This document shows positions 8,708 to 16,826 of a DNA stretch of 26,645 bases, one piece after another. Below the pieces are notes generated by a model that saw only the letters and a program-made list of their open reading frames with translations, was not told the origin of the DNA and made no database searches. This stretch comes from JAABYT01 sp041581935 (GTDB lineage: Bacteria > Pseudomonadota > Gammaproteobacteria > HK1), in contig JBFICP010000014.1 in NCBI GenBank assembly GCA_041581935.1, positions 1 through 26,645 of the forward strand, in the 5' to 3' direction. The translations under genes and the position numbers were made by a program. Within the stretch, counting starts at the first letter, position 1. The number at the start of each line of letters is the position of its first letter.

Positions 8708-9870
8708 GCGCCGTGCGCGCACAACAGGCATGGTCACATGAGCAGATCGAGCAGATCCGTGGCTTGTGGCAGCGCTACGACGCGCAGCTCGTCGTCGCGG
8801 TGCTGGTGCTCATGGGCGTCGGCCTGGTCATGGTGGCATCGGCTTCCATCTCCATAGCGACGCGCGAGCTCGGCGAACCGCTCTACTTTTTCTGGCGGCA
8901 GTGCGTGTTCGTGCTCATCGGCCTCACGGCGATGCTTCTCGCCACGCGCACGCCCCTTGAACTCTGGCACCGTGCGAGTCCGTTCCTGCTCGGTATCGGC
9001 GTGCTGCTGCTCGCACTCGTATTCGTGCCAGGTATTGGCCGGGAAGTGAACGGCAGCATGCGCTGGATCGGCATCGGACCAATCAATTTGCAGCCGTCGG
9101 AGCCCATGAAGCTTGCCATGGTGCTCTACCTCGCCGGCTACCTCGTGCGAAGGCGTGAGCTCGTGCAGAACACCGCCGGTGGTTTCATCCGGCCTATGTC
9201 GATGCTCGCGCTGATCGGTGTGCTGCTTCTACTCGAGCCCGACTACGGCGCCACCGCCGTGTTATTCGCGACCGCGCTGGGCATGTTGTTCCTCGGCGGC
9301 GTGCCCTTTTGGAGCTTCGTGGGCTGGGCGTCTTTCGTCACCGTCAGCATGGCTGTCATGGTGATGGCGGCACCGTATCGCGTGGAGCGCATGCTGACGT
9401 TCCTGAATCCCTGGGCTGATCCTTTCGGTAGCGGTTTTCAGCTGACCCAAGCGCTCATCGCCATCGGCAGTGGCGAGTGGTTCGGCGTCGGGCTCGGCTC
9501 GAGCGTGCAGAAGCTCTTCTACTTACCCGAGGCGCATACGGATTTTCTTTTCGCGGTGCTCGCCGAGGAGCTCGGAATGGCGGGCGTGCTCGTGGTCATC
9601 GTGTTGTTCACTTTCATTGTCTGGCGCGCGATCGCCATCGGCAGCCGTGCCGAGCGTGTCGGGCACGGCTACGGCGCGCATCTCGCCTACGGTGTGGGAT
9701 TGCTCGTCGGTTTGCAGGCCTTCGTCAACATCGGTGTGAACATGGGCATCTTGCCGACCAAAGGACTGACCTTGCCGCTGATGAGCTACGGCGGCTCCAG
9801 TCTGATCATGAACTGCTTTGCCGTCGGGCTCGTGATGCGCGTCGATCACGAGCTCAGGAGACGGCGGTGA
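8704..9870 (+). CDS. ftsW: Septal peptidoglycan glycosyltransferase FtsW (SEDS family)
   Basis: Polytopic membrane protein of 388 residues that polymerises lipid II at the septum in partnership with FtsI. SEDS-family landmarks: NGSMRWIGIGPINLQPSEPMK, LLLEPDYGAT, GSGEWFGVGLG, and the loop LPEAHTDFLFAVLAEELG with D280, which matches the catalytic aspartate position of the family. PTKGLTLPLMSYGGSS lies near the C-terminus. It is FtsW rather than RodA by context: it lies between murD and murG with ftsI in the same cluster. The start overlaps the murD stop (ATGA) and the end overlaps the murG start (GTGA). Confidence 0.97.
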   Translation: MSAVRAQQAWSHEQIEQIRGLWQRYDAQLVVAVLVLMGVGLVMVASASISIATRELGEPLYFFWRQCVFVLIGLTAMLLATRTPLELWHRASPFLLGIGVLLLALVFVPGIGREVNGSMRWIGIGPINLQPSEPMKLAMVLYLAGYLVRRRELVQNTAGGFIRPMSMLALIGVLLLLEPDYGATAVLFATALGMLFLGGVPFWSFVGWASFVTVSMAVMVMAAPYRVERMLTFLNPWADPFGSGFQLTQALIAIGSGEWFGVGLGSSVQKLFYLPEAHTDFLFAVLAEELGMAGVLVVIVLFTFIVWRAIAIGSRAERVGHGYGAHLAYGVGLLVGLQAFVNIGVNMGILPTKGLTLPLMSYGGSSLIMNCFAVGLVMRVDHELRRRR

Positions 9871-10961
9871 ACAAGGCCGGCGAACAGGTGTCGGTTCTGA
9901 TCATGGCCGGTGGCACCGGCGGGCACGTTTTCCCGGCACTTGCCGTCGCTAGACTGCTCAACCGCGAAGGTGTGCACGTCGTCTGGCTCGGAACCCCCGA
10001 AAGCTTCGAGTCGCGGCGCATACCCGGAACCGGTATTCCCTTCTACGAGGTGCCGGTGAAACCGTTGCGCGGCAAAGGCTGGCTCGGCTGGCTGCAGGCG
10101 CCGTTCGCCCTGTTGCGCGCGCTGGCGCTCGCGCTGCGCGCGCTCAGGCGACTGTCGCCGGATCTGGTGCTGGGCATGGGCGGTTACGCAACCGGGCCCG
10201 GCGGCGTGGCCGCAAGGCTGCTGGGGAAGCCGCTCGTGATTCACGAGCAGAATGCCGTGCCGGGTCTGACCAACCGGCTGCTGGCGCGCATTGCCACCCG
10301 CGTGCTGGAAGCATTCCCCGGTAGCTTTCCGGCCGGCCGCCGCGCCCGCCATACGGGCAATCCGGTGCGCGAGGAGGTGGCACGCGTGCCCGCACCGGAG
10401 CAGCGCCTTCGCGGGCGCACCGGAGCGCTGCGTGTGCTGGTGCTCGGCGGTAGCCAGGGCGCCAGGATTCTGAACGAGCTGTTGCCCTCGGCGATTGCCG
10501 GGCTTTCCGATCCGGGCATTGTCGACGTACGCCATCAGACCGGCGAAGCACACCTCGAGGACACACGCGCGCGTTATCGCGCGGCTGGCATCGGGGCGGA
10601 CGCGGTGGCGTTCATCGACGACGTGGCCGGCGCCTATGCGTGGGCCGACCTGGTCGTATGCCGGGCCGGCGCTCTGACCGTCTCGGAACTGGCGGTGGCC
10701 GGCGTCGCCTCGGTGCTGGTGCCGTTTCCGTTCGCCGTCGACGACCACCAGACGCGAAACGGTCGTTATCTGGCCGATGCGGATGCGGCGCTGCTCATCG
10801 ACCAGGGCGATCTGGACGCGCGGCGTCTCGGCGGTCTGCTGGCCGAGTTTCACGGTGCCAGGGATCGGCTCCTGGCGATGGCGATGGCGGCGCGCCGTCT
10901 CGGCATGCCCCGCGCCGCGCGCGAGGTCTGCGATTGCTGCCTGGAGCTCGCCCATGTCTGA
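9867..10961 (+). CDS. murG: UDP-GlcNAc:lipid I N-acetylglucosaminyltransferase MurG
   Basis: Peripheral inner-membrane GT-B enzyme that converts lipid I to lipid II. I start at GTG 9867 (364 residues), because AGGAG at 9856-9860 stands 6 nt before it and the family begins just ahead of the first glycine loop; the frame is open further upstream but only over ftsW. Seen: MAGGTGGHVFPALA (loop 1), GMGGYATGPGG (loop 2), HEQNAVPGLTNR, LGGSQGARILNELLP (loop 3), CRAGALTVSELA and DDHQTRNGRYL, the usual UDP-GlcNAc pocket. The last 8 nt overlap murC. Confidence 0.96.
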   Translation: MNKAGEQVSVLIMAGGTGGHVFPALAVARLLNREGVHVVWLGTPESFESRRIPGTGIPFYEVPVKPLRGKGWLGWLQAPFALLRALALALRALRRLSPDLVLGMGGYATGPGGVAARLLGKPLVIHEQNAVPGLTNRLLARIATRVLEAFPGSFPAGRRARHTGNPVREEVARVPAPEQRLRGRTGALRVLVLGGSQGARILNELLPSAIAGLSDPGIVDVRHQTGEAHLEDTRARYRAAGIGADAVAFIDDVAGAYAWADLVVCRAGALTVSELAVAGVASVLVPFPFAVDDHQTRNGRYLADADAALLIDQGDLDARRLGGLLAEFHGARDRLLAMAMAARRLGMPRAAREVCDCCLELAHV

Positions 10962-12465
10962 GCGCCTGCGCACCATCGGCCGCACCTATCGGGCGCTTGC
11001 CGACACCGGCGGCGGGCGCGCGAACGCCGATCACGACGTGTGGATGAAACGCGTGCGCCGCGTGCACTTCATCGGCATCGGTGGCGCGGGAATGGGCGGC
11101 ATCGCCGAGGTTCTGCACACGCTCGGTTTTCAAGTCTCGGGCTCGGATCGCGCCGAAAACGCCATGACCCGTCGCCTGCAGCAGCTCGGTGTGCGCATCC
11201 ACATCGGGCACCATCCCGAGCACGTCGAAAATTCCGAGGTGGTCGTGATCACCACCGCCATTCCGGAGGAAAATCCGGAGCTGAAAGCAGCTCGCGAGCG
11301 GCACATTCCCGTCGTCCCGCGCGCGCAGATGCTCGCCGAGCTGATGCGATTCCGCCATGGCATCGCTGTCGGCGGCACCCACGGAAAGACCACGACCACC
11401 AGTCTCGTGGCGAGCCTGCTGGCCGAGGGGGGGCTCGATCCCACCTATGTCATCGGCGGGCGCCTCATCGGCAGCGGCGTCAACGCACGGCTCGGTGCGA
11501 GCCGCTATCTGGTGGCGGAAGCTGACGAGAGCGACGCGTCGTTTCTCTACCTGCAACCGATGATGGCGGTGGTCACCAACATCGATGCGGATCATCTGGA
11601 AACGTACGGCGGAGACTTCCAGCGTCTCAAGCAAACGTTTCTCGATTTCATCCACCGGCTGCCTTTCTACGGACACGCCGTGCTCTGTTACGAGGATCCG
11701 ACGATTCGCGATCTGCTGCCAGAGATAGCGAAACCCGCAACCACCTACGGTTTCAGCGAGGAGGCCGATATATACGCCACCGATGTGCGCCAGGTGGACC
11801 GGCAAAGCCATTTCAGCGTGCACCGTCGGGACGCCGATTCGGTCATCGACGTGGTGCTGAATCTACCCGGGCGACACAACGTGTTGAATGCTCTCGCTGC
11901 AATCGCCGTCGCCCGCGAGCTCAACGTGGACGACCGGGCCATCGGTCGTGCGCTTGCAGGCTTCGAGGGAATTTCACGACGCTTTCAAGTTTACGCAACC
12001 CTCGCGAGTCCCGCGGGGGCCATCACCCTGGTGGACGACTACGCCCATCATCCGAAAGAGATCGCCGCGACGCTGGAGGCGGTGCGCGCGACCTGGCCCG
12101 GGCGCCGTCTGCTGGTGGTATTTCAGCCGCACCGGTATACGCGCACGCGGGACCTGTTCGAGGACTTCAGCCAAGTGCTCGCCGAGGTCGACGCGCTCTT
12201 GGTGCTCGAGGTGTATCCGGCCGGCGAAGCCCCCATTCGCGGCGCCGACGGCCGCGCGCTGTGCCGCGCCATCCGTGCCCGTGGCCAGGTCGACCCGGTT
12301 TTTGTCGACCGTCTCGACGATCTGCCCGCAATGCTGCCTGGGATGCTCGAAGCGGACGACGTGCTGCTGATCCTCGGGGCGGGCGATATCGGCAGTCTCG
12401 CTCCGCAGCTCGCCGAGTCTTGGGCGGCGCCGGCGCGGGCGCAGGAGGGCGGGGGCGCGTCATGA
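10954..12465 (+). CDS. murC: UDP-MurNAc:L-alanine ligase MurC
   Basis: Cytoplasmic ligase that adds the first stem-peptide residue, L-alanine; 503 residues from ATG 10954. GGAG at 10943-10946 lies 7 nt before this start, and about 30 residues precede the first motif, somewhat more than in E. coli. ATG 11044 (MKRVRRVHF) is a shorter alternative. Seen in order: HFIGIGGAGMGGIAEVL, GTHGKTTTT with K145, AEADESDASFLYL, NIDADHLETY, LPGRHNVLNALAA, DDYAHHPKEI and QPHRYTRTRDLFEDF. The stop overlaps murB (ATGA). Confidence 0.96.
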   Translation: MSERLRTIGRTYRALADTGGGRANADHDVWMKRVRRVHFIGIGGAGMGGIAEVLHTLGFQVSGSDRAENAMTRRLQQLGVRIHIGHHPEHVENSEVVVITTAIPEENPELKAARERHIPVVPRAQMLAELMRFRHGIAVGGTHGKTTTTSLVASLLAEGGLDPTYVIGGRLIGSGVNARLGASRYLVAEADESDASFLYLQPMMAVVTNIDADHLETYGGDFQRLKQTFLDFIHRLPFYGHAVLCYEDPTIRDLLPEIAKPATTYGFSEEADIYATDVRQVDRQSHFSVHRRDADSVIDVVLNLPGRHNVLNALAAIAVARELNVDDRAIGRALAGFEGISRRFQVYATLASPAGAITLVDDYAHHPKEIAATLEAVRATWPGRRLLVVFQPHRYTRTRDLFEDFSQVLAEVDALLVLEVYPAGEAPIRGADGRALCRAIRARGQVDPVFVDRLDDLPAMLPGMLEADDVLLILGAGDIGSLAPQLAESWAAPARAQEGGGAS

Positions 12466-13379
12466 GCGTCCCTTTGAGCAACGTGGAGCAACAACGCGGA
12501 GAATTGCGCATCGACGAGCCGATTTCGCGGCATACCGCGTGGGGTATCGGCGGGCCGGCCAGGCAGTTCTACCGTCCGGTGGACATTGCCGACCTGGCGG
12601 CCTTTCTGCGCGGTCTTCCCGACGGCGAAACGATTTTCTGGCTGGGACTCGGCAGCAATGTGCTGGTGCGCGACGGCGGCTTCGACGGCACTGTCATTGC
12701 GACCGACGCGCTCGACGCCATCGCCGTCGTCGACGACACCCGTGTGCGCGTCGAAGCCGGCGTGGCGTGTCCGAAAGTGGCAAAGTTCTGTGCCGCCCGG
12801 AATTTGAGCGGTAGCGAGTTCTTTGCCGGCATACCGGGCTCGGTCGGCGGGGCACTCGCGATGAATGCCGGCGCTTTCGGTGGAGAGACCTGGGATCTGG
12901 TGGTTTCGGTGGAGACCATCGACCGCGACGGGCGCTGCCATCGCCGCGACGCGGCTGCGTACAGCGTCGCGTATCGAAGCGTGTCGGGGCCCGGCGAGGA
13001 ATGGTTCACGGCCGCGGAGCTCCAGCTCGCGCGCGACGAGGATCGCGGCGCCGCGGCGCGCATTCGGGAGCTGCTGCGCCGGCGCGCCGAAACCCAGCCG
13101 ATGGGCACGCGTAACTGTGGTTCGGTGTTTCGAAACCCGCCGGGCGACTACGCGGCGCGACTCATCGAAGCCAGCGGACTCAAAGGCGAGCGCATCGGCA
13201 ACGCGGTGGTGTCGGAGAAGCACGCCAATTTCATTATCAATACCGGTGGTGCCACGGCCGCCGACGTGGAGTCGCTCATCGAGCGGGTCGCAACGCGGGT
13301 TGCCGAGGAAAGCGGCGTGCGCCTCGAGCGCGAGGTACGCATCGTCGGCCGAGGGCCGGACGAAGGAGTATCGCGGTGA
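12462..13379 (+). CDS. murB: UDP-N-acetylenolpyruvoylglucosamine reductase MurB, type II
   Basis: FAD- and NADPH-dependent reductase that makes UDP-MurNAc, the substrate of MurC. It has 305 residues from ATG 12462, which overlaps the murC stop; the longer open frame upstream is only shadow of murC. Seen: TAWGIGGPA, LGLGSNVLVRDGGFDG, FFAGIPGSVGGALAMNAG, the proton-donor serine S221 in CGSVFRNP, and E252 in SEKHANFI. The short C-terminal spacing and lack of the extra region of E. coli MurB mark it as type II, like Gram-positive and many other MurBs. The stop overlaps the ftsQ GTG. Confidence 0.95.
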   Translation: MSVPLSNVEQQRGELRIDEPISRHTAWGIGGPARQFYRPVDIADLAAFLRGLPDGETIFWLGLGSNVLVRDGGFDGTVIATDALDAIAVVDDTRVRVEAGVACPKVAKFCAARNLSGSEFFAGIPGSVGGALAMNAGAFGGETWDLVVSVETIDRDGRCHRRDAAAYSVAYRSVSGPGEEWFTAAELQLARDEDRGAAARIRELLRRRAETQPMGTRNCGSVFRNPPGDYAARLIEASGLKGERIGNAVVSEKHANFIINTGGATAADVESLIERVATRVAEESGVRLEREVRIVGRGPDEGVSR

Positions 13380-14101
13380 TCTCGGCAATGCGCCTGGCAC
13401 TGCGCAGAAACGTTCTGATCGCTGCCCTGCTGTTGGGGCTCGCGGCCGCTGCCTGGCCATTGGCCGAGCGCCTCCAGGGGCACACCGTGAACTCGGTGCG
13501 GGTCGCCGGCGAGTTCAAGTACGTATCGCGCGACGTCCTCGAGCAGGTGGTCGCCGATCAGATTACCAAGGGCTTTTTCGAAGTCGACGTGGAGGCCGTG
13601 CGCGCTGCCTCGCGTGCCCTTCCGTGGGTGCGCGAGGCGTCGGTTCGCCGCGTGTGGCCCGACAGCCTGCACGTGGCCATCGTCGAGCGCGAGCCGGTGG
13701 CGCGATGGAACGGCGAGATGCTGATGGAGGCCGATGGGACGCTCTTCGAGCCACATGGCAGGGCGTCGAAGCTCGACCTGCCGCAGCTTCACGGTCCGCC
13801 ACAGAGTGAGCGCGAGGTGCTCGCGGCTCACGGCCGTTTTCGCACCGTGCTCGGGCCGCTTGGCGGCGGCATCGAGAGTCTCGAGCTGCACGATCGCGGC
13901 GGCTGGCACCTCAAGCTCGCGAACGGCACGACGCTGGTGCTCGCCGACGGTCAGGATGCCGCCACCCTCAAGCGCTTTGCGCGCGCCGCCGCCAGGGAAA
14001 TCGCCGAGCATCTGGATCAAATCGAGCAGGTGGATCTTCGCTATGCGGGCGGATTCGCCGTGCGCTTGAAAAAGGTTCCCGAAAAGGGCAGCGAGGGCTG
14101 A
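13376..14101 (+). CDS. ftsQ: Cell division protein FtsQ
   Basis: Bitopic division protein of 241 residues linking early and late divisome parts through FtsL and FtsB. The cytoplasmic tail is short (RLALRRN), then one membrane segment lies at about 14-30. The POTRA domain follows, recognisable from NSVRVAGEFKYVSRDVLEQ and the LPWVREASVRRVWPDSLHVAI strand-helix stretch, and EREPVARWN opens the beta domain. The start is GTG 13376 with GGAG at 13365-13368; ATG 13388 is possible. The N-terminal tail is shorter than in E. coli. In E. coli ddlB sits just before this gene; here murB does. Confidence 0.94.
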   Translation: MISAMRLALRRNVLIAALLLGLAAAAWPLAERLQGHTVNSVRVAGEFKYVSRDVLEQVVADQITKGFFEVDVEAVRAASRALPWVREASVRRVWPDSLHVAIVEREPVARWNGEMLMEADGTLFEPHGRASKLDLPQLHGPPQSEREVLAAHGRFRTVLGPLGGGIESLELHDRGGWHLKLANGTTLVLADGQDAATLKRFARAAAREIAEHLDQIEQVDLRYAGGFAVRLKKVPEKGSEG

Positions 14102-14106
14102 GTCCG

Positions 14107-15339
14107 GTGAAGAAGACCGACAAAAAACTGATCGTGGGTCTTGATATCGGCACGTCGAAGGTTTGCGCCGTTGTCGGTGAGGTATCGGATGACGACGTTA
14201 TCGAGGTCATCGGTATCGGCATTCATCCGTCCAGGGGCCTGAAGAAAGGCGTGGTGGTCAATATCGAATCCACGGTGCAATCGATACAGCGCGCCGTGGA
14301 AGAGGCCGAGCTGATGGCGGGCTGTCAGATCAATTCGGTCTACGCTGGAATCGCCGGCAACCATATTCGCAGCCTCAACTCCCACGGCATCGTCGCCATC
14401 CGGGACAAGGAGGTGACTCCAGGCGATGTCGATCGGGTCATCGACGCCGCGCGTGCGGTGGCAATCCCGGCCGATCAAAAGATCATTCACATCCTGCCCC
14501 AGGAATTCATTATCGATAACCAGGAAGGCATCAAGGAGCCGGTCGGCATGTCCGGCGTGCGCTTGGAGTCGAAGGTGCATATGGTCACCGGCGCGGTCAG
14601 CGCGGCGCAGAACATTATTAAATGTGTGCGCCGTTGCGGGCTCGACGTCGACGACATCATTCTTCAGCAGCTCGCATCGAGCTATTCCGTTCTGCTCGAT
14701 GACGAGAAAGAGCTCGGCGTGTGCCTGGTAGATATCGGTGGCGGCACGACCGATATTGCCGTATTCACCGAAGGCGCCATTCGCCATACGGCGGTCATCC
14801 CGATCGCCGGTGACCAGGTCACCAATGACATCGCGGTGGCGCTCAGGACACCCACCCAGAACGCCGAAGAGATCAAGATCAAGTACGCGTGCGCGCTGGC
14901 GCAGCTCGCCACCGCGGACGAAAGTATCGAGGTGCCGAGCGTCGGCGAACGCCCCCCGCGCCGGCTCGCGCGTCAGACCCTTGCCGAGGTCGTCGAGCCC
15001 CGCTACGAGGAACTGCTGACGCTCGTGCAGGCGGAGCTGCGTCGAAGTGGATTCGAGGATCTGATCGCCGCCGGCGTCGTGCTTACGGGCGGAAGCTCCA
15101 AGATGGAAGGATTGATGGAGCTCGCCGAAGAAATTCTTCATATGCCGGTGCGCATCGGCGTACCGCATACCGTGTCCGGTCTTTCGGACGTGGTTCGAAA
15201 TCCAATCTATGCCACCGGAGTCGGCCTGCTTCTGTTCGGGCACAAGAACATGCACGAGCGGGGCGGGGAAAGCTTATCGGGTGGTGGGCTGAAGGCTGTC
15301 TGGGAACGCATGAAGAGTTGGTTCCAGGGTAATTTTTAA
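14107..15339 (+). CDS. ftsA: Cell division protein FtsA
   Basis: Actin-fold ATPase of 410 residues that tethers FtsZ to the inner membrane and recruits later division proteins. Seen: IVGLDIGTSKVCAVVGEV (phosphate 1), the SHVS-like insert region with YAGIAGNHIRSLNSHG, LVDIGGGTTDIAVF (phosphate 2), and VVLTGGSSKMEGL (adenosine motif). The last residues, AVWERMKSWFQGNF, form the amphipathic membrane-targeting helix. It starts with GTG 14107, 5 nt after ftsQ, with GAGGG at 14093-14097. It is followed by the short ftsZ leader. Confidence 0.97.
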   Translation: MKKTDKKLIVGLDIGTSKVCAVVGEVSDDDVIEVIGIGIHPSRGLKKGVVVNIESTVQSIQRAVEEAELMAGCQINSVYAGIAGNHIRSLNSHGIVAIRDKEVTPGDVDRVIDAARAVAIPADQKIIHILPQEFIIDNQEGIKEPVGMSGVRLESKVHMVTGAVSAAQNIIKCVRRCGLDVDDIILQQLASSYSVLLDDEKELGVCLVDIGGGTTDIAVFTEGAIRHTAVIPIAGDQVTNDIAVALRTPTQNAEEIKIKYACALAQLATADESIEVPSVGERPPRRLARQTLAEVVEPRYEELLTLVQAELRRSGFEDLIAAGVVLTGGSSKMEGLMELAEEILHMPVRIGVPHTVSGLSDVVRNPIYATGVGLLLFGHKNMHERGGESLSGGGLKAVWERMKSWFQGNF

Positions 15340-15373
15340 AGGTGTAACTCACCTCTACATCGGAGGGGATACG
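15340..15373 (+). promoter_or_regulatory. ftsA-ftsZ junction with two mutually exclusive short hairpins over the ftsZ SD
   Basis: The 34-nt gap contains AGGTG (15340-15344) complementary to CACCT (15350-15354). The right arm overlaps CCTCT (15352-15356), which can instead pair with GGAGG (15362-15366), part of the ftsZ Shine-Dalgarno sequence. The two stems share bases and cannot coexist. The stretch TCACCTC also resembles the anti-SD end of 16S rRNA. Pairings are seen directly; any role in controlling FtsZ translation is inferred. Each stem has only five pairs, so both may be weak. Confidence 0.35.
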
Positions 15374-16522
15374 ATGTTTGAACTGGTAGAAGCGTATAGT
15401 CAAAGTAGTGCTGTCATTCGTGTGATAGGTATCGGAGGCGGCGGCGGCAACGCGGTCGAGCACATGCTGACGTCCAACATCGAAGGCGTCGAATTCGTGT
15501 GTGCAAATACCGATGCGCAGGCACTTAACAAGTCCTCTGTGCGCACCGCGCTGCAGTTGGGCAACAACGTGACCAAGGGACTCGGTGCGGGTGCGAACCC
15601 GGACGTCGGGCGTCAGGCTGCACTCGAGGATCGTGATCGAATCGTCGATCTGCTCGAGGGTTCCGACATGGTCTTCATCACCGCCGGCATGGGTGGAGGA
15701 ACCGGCACCGGCGCGTCGCCGATTGTCGCGCAGCTTGCCAAGGAACTGGGCGTTTTGACCGTTGCGGTCGTTACCAAACCCTTTCCTTTCGAGCTCAAGC
15801 GGCGCATGAAAATTGCCGAGGACGGCATCGCGGAGCTCAGCCAGCACGTGGACTCGCTTATCACGGTGCCGAACGAGAAGCTGTTGAGCGTGCTGGGGGG
15901 CGGGATCACACTGCGGGATGCATTCAAGGCCGCCAACGATGTGCTGCACGGCGCGGTGCAAGGTATCGCGGAACTGATCACCCGGCCTGGCATGATCAAC
16001 GTCGATTTTGCCGACGTACGCACGGTCATGTCGGAAAAGGGACGCGCCATGATGGGATCGGGGCGTTCGGTTGGCGAAGAGCGCGCGCGCAAGGCAGCCG
16101 AAGCGGCCATTGCCTGCCCGCTCCTCGAGGACGTGAATCTGAGCGGCGCCCGGGGAATTCTCGTCAACGTGACCGCCGGACCGGATCTCGGCATGGACGA
16201 GTTTGCCGAGGTGGGCGAGGCGATCGGTGAGTTCGCGTCCGAGAACGCCCTGGTGGTCATCGGCACGACCCTGGACGAGGAGGTCAAAGACGAGCTCCGC
16301 GTAACGGTCGTCGCCACCGGGCTCGGCCAGGACAATGTGCGCATGGAGCGCGACATGCGCCTCGTTGCCCAGGCTGCCGGCAGCGATGTGGACTACAAGC
16401 GGTTCGATATGCCGACGGTCATGCGCAAGCAGCCGGCCCGGGACAAAGAGCCGGTGGCCGCCGTCGACACGGATTCCGAGTATCTGGATATTCCGGCCTT
16501 CCTACGACGGCAGGCCGACTAG
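15374..16522 (+). CDS. ftsZ: Cell division GTPase FtsZ
   Basis: Tubulin-like GTPase that polymerises into the Z ring at mid-cell; 382 residues. Seen: IGIGGGGGNAVEHM near the N-terminus, FVCANTDAQAL, the tubulin signature MGGGTGTGASP with its glycine loop at 107-113, and the T7 loop VDFADVRTVM that completes the GTPase site between subunits. After a variable linker the conserved tail YLDIPAFLRRQAD binds FtsA and other partners. The ATG is preceded by a strong GGAGGGG at 15362-15368. It is the last division gene of the block and is followed by a strong hairpin. Confidence 0.98.
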   Translation: MFELVEAYSQSSAVIRVIGIGGGGGNAVEHMLTSNIEGVEFVCANTDAQALNKSSVRTALQLGNNVTKGLGAGANPDVGRQAALEDRDRIVDLLEGSDMVFITAGMGGGTGTGASPIVAQLAKELGVLTVAVVTKPFPFELKRRMKIAEDGIAELSQHVDSLITVPNEKLLSVLGGGITLRDAFKAANDVLHGAVQGIAELITRPGMINVDFADVRTVMSEKGRAMMGSGRSVGEERARKAAEAAIACPLLEDVNLSGARGILVNVTAGPDLGMDEFAEVGEAIGEFASENALVVIGTTLDEEVKDELRVTVVATGLGQDNVRMERDMRLVAQAAGSDVDYKRFDMPTVMRKQPARDKEPVAAVDTDSEYLDIPAFLRRQAD

Positions 16523-16546
16523 GAACCGGGTGCAAATTTGGTCGTT

Positions 16547-16569
16547 GTCCGGGCCAAGGGGGCCCGGAC
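16547..16569 (+). terminator. Strong GC hairpin downstream of ftsZ
   Basis: GTCCGGGCC at 16547-16555 and GGCCCGGAC at 16561-16569 form a perfect 9-bp stem with a 5-nt loop, 25 nt after the ftsZ stop. No T-tract follows on either strand, so it is not a textbook intrinsic terminator. It may protect the 3' end of the dcw transcript, pause polymerase, or act with Rho. Confidence 0.5.
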
Positions 16570-16826
16570 GGGCGAACGGCCCCACGCGCATGCTTTAGGA
16601 TCGGCAACCGGGAGCGCCGCTTGGTCTCGGAACCGTCTATAGTTCTCTCTATGGTGCCCCGAGCGACATTGTGGGAGCGGTTGGTTCGCGCCCCTGGACA
16701 ATCTGTGCTAGCATTTTTCCCGTTCCGCGGGACGAAATTGGTGGCCTCGAACCGATCGTCACCAGTAACAATCGAGATACATTCAGAACACTCATTCCGC
16801 GCCGGTCCGGGGGGAGCACAGCAGTA
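16570..16826 (+). promoter_or_regulatory. lpxC upstream region with candidate promoter
   Basis: The non-coding stretch between ftsZ and lpxC is 304 nt in all. After the hairpin I see two -10-like boxes. TGCTAGCAT at 16706-16714 reads as an extended -10 (TG, one base, TAGCAT). TATAGT at 16638-16643 has five of six consensus bases. Neither has a good -35 at normal spacing: TTGGTT at 16681 is 22 nt from TAGCAT, and TTGGTC at 16621 is 11 nt from TATAGT. GGGGAG at 16811-16816 is the lpxC ribosome binding site. A promoter is likely; its exact position is not settled. Confidence 0.35.

Noticed and set aside
9477..9866. N-terminal extension of MurG into ftsW, and likewise of MurC into murG (10777-10953)
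   Set aside because: These are the off-frame readings of the upstream genes; good ribosome binding sites precede GTG 9867 and ATG 10954.
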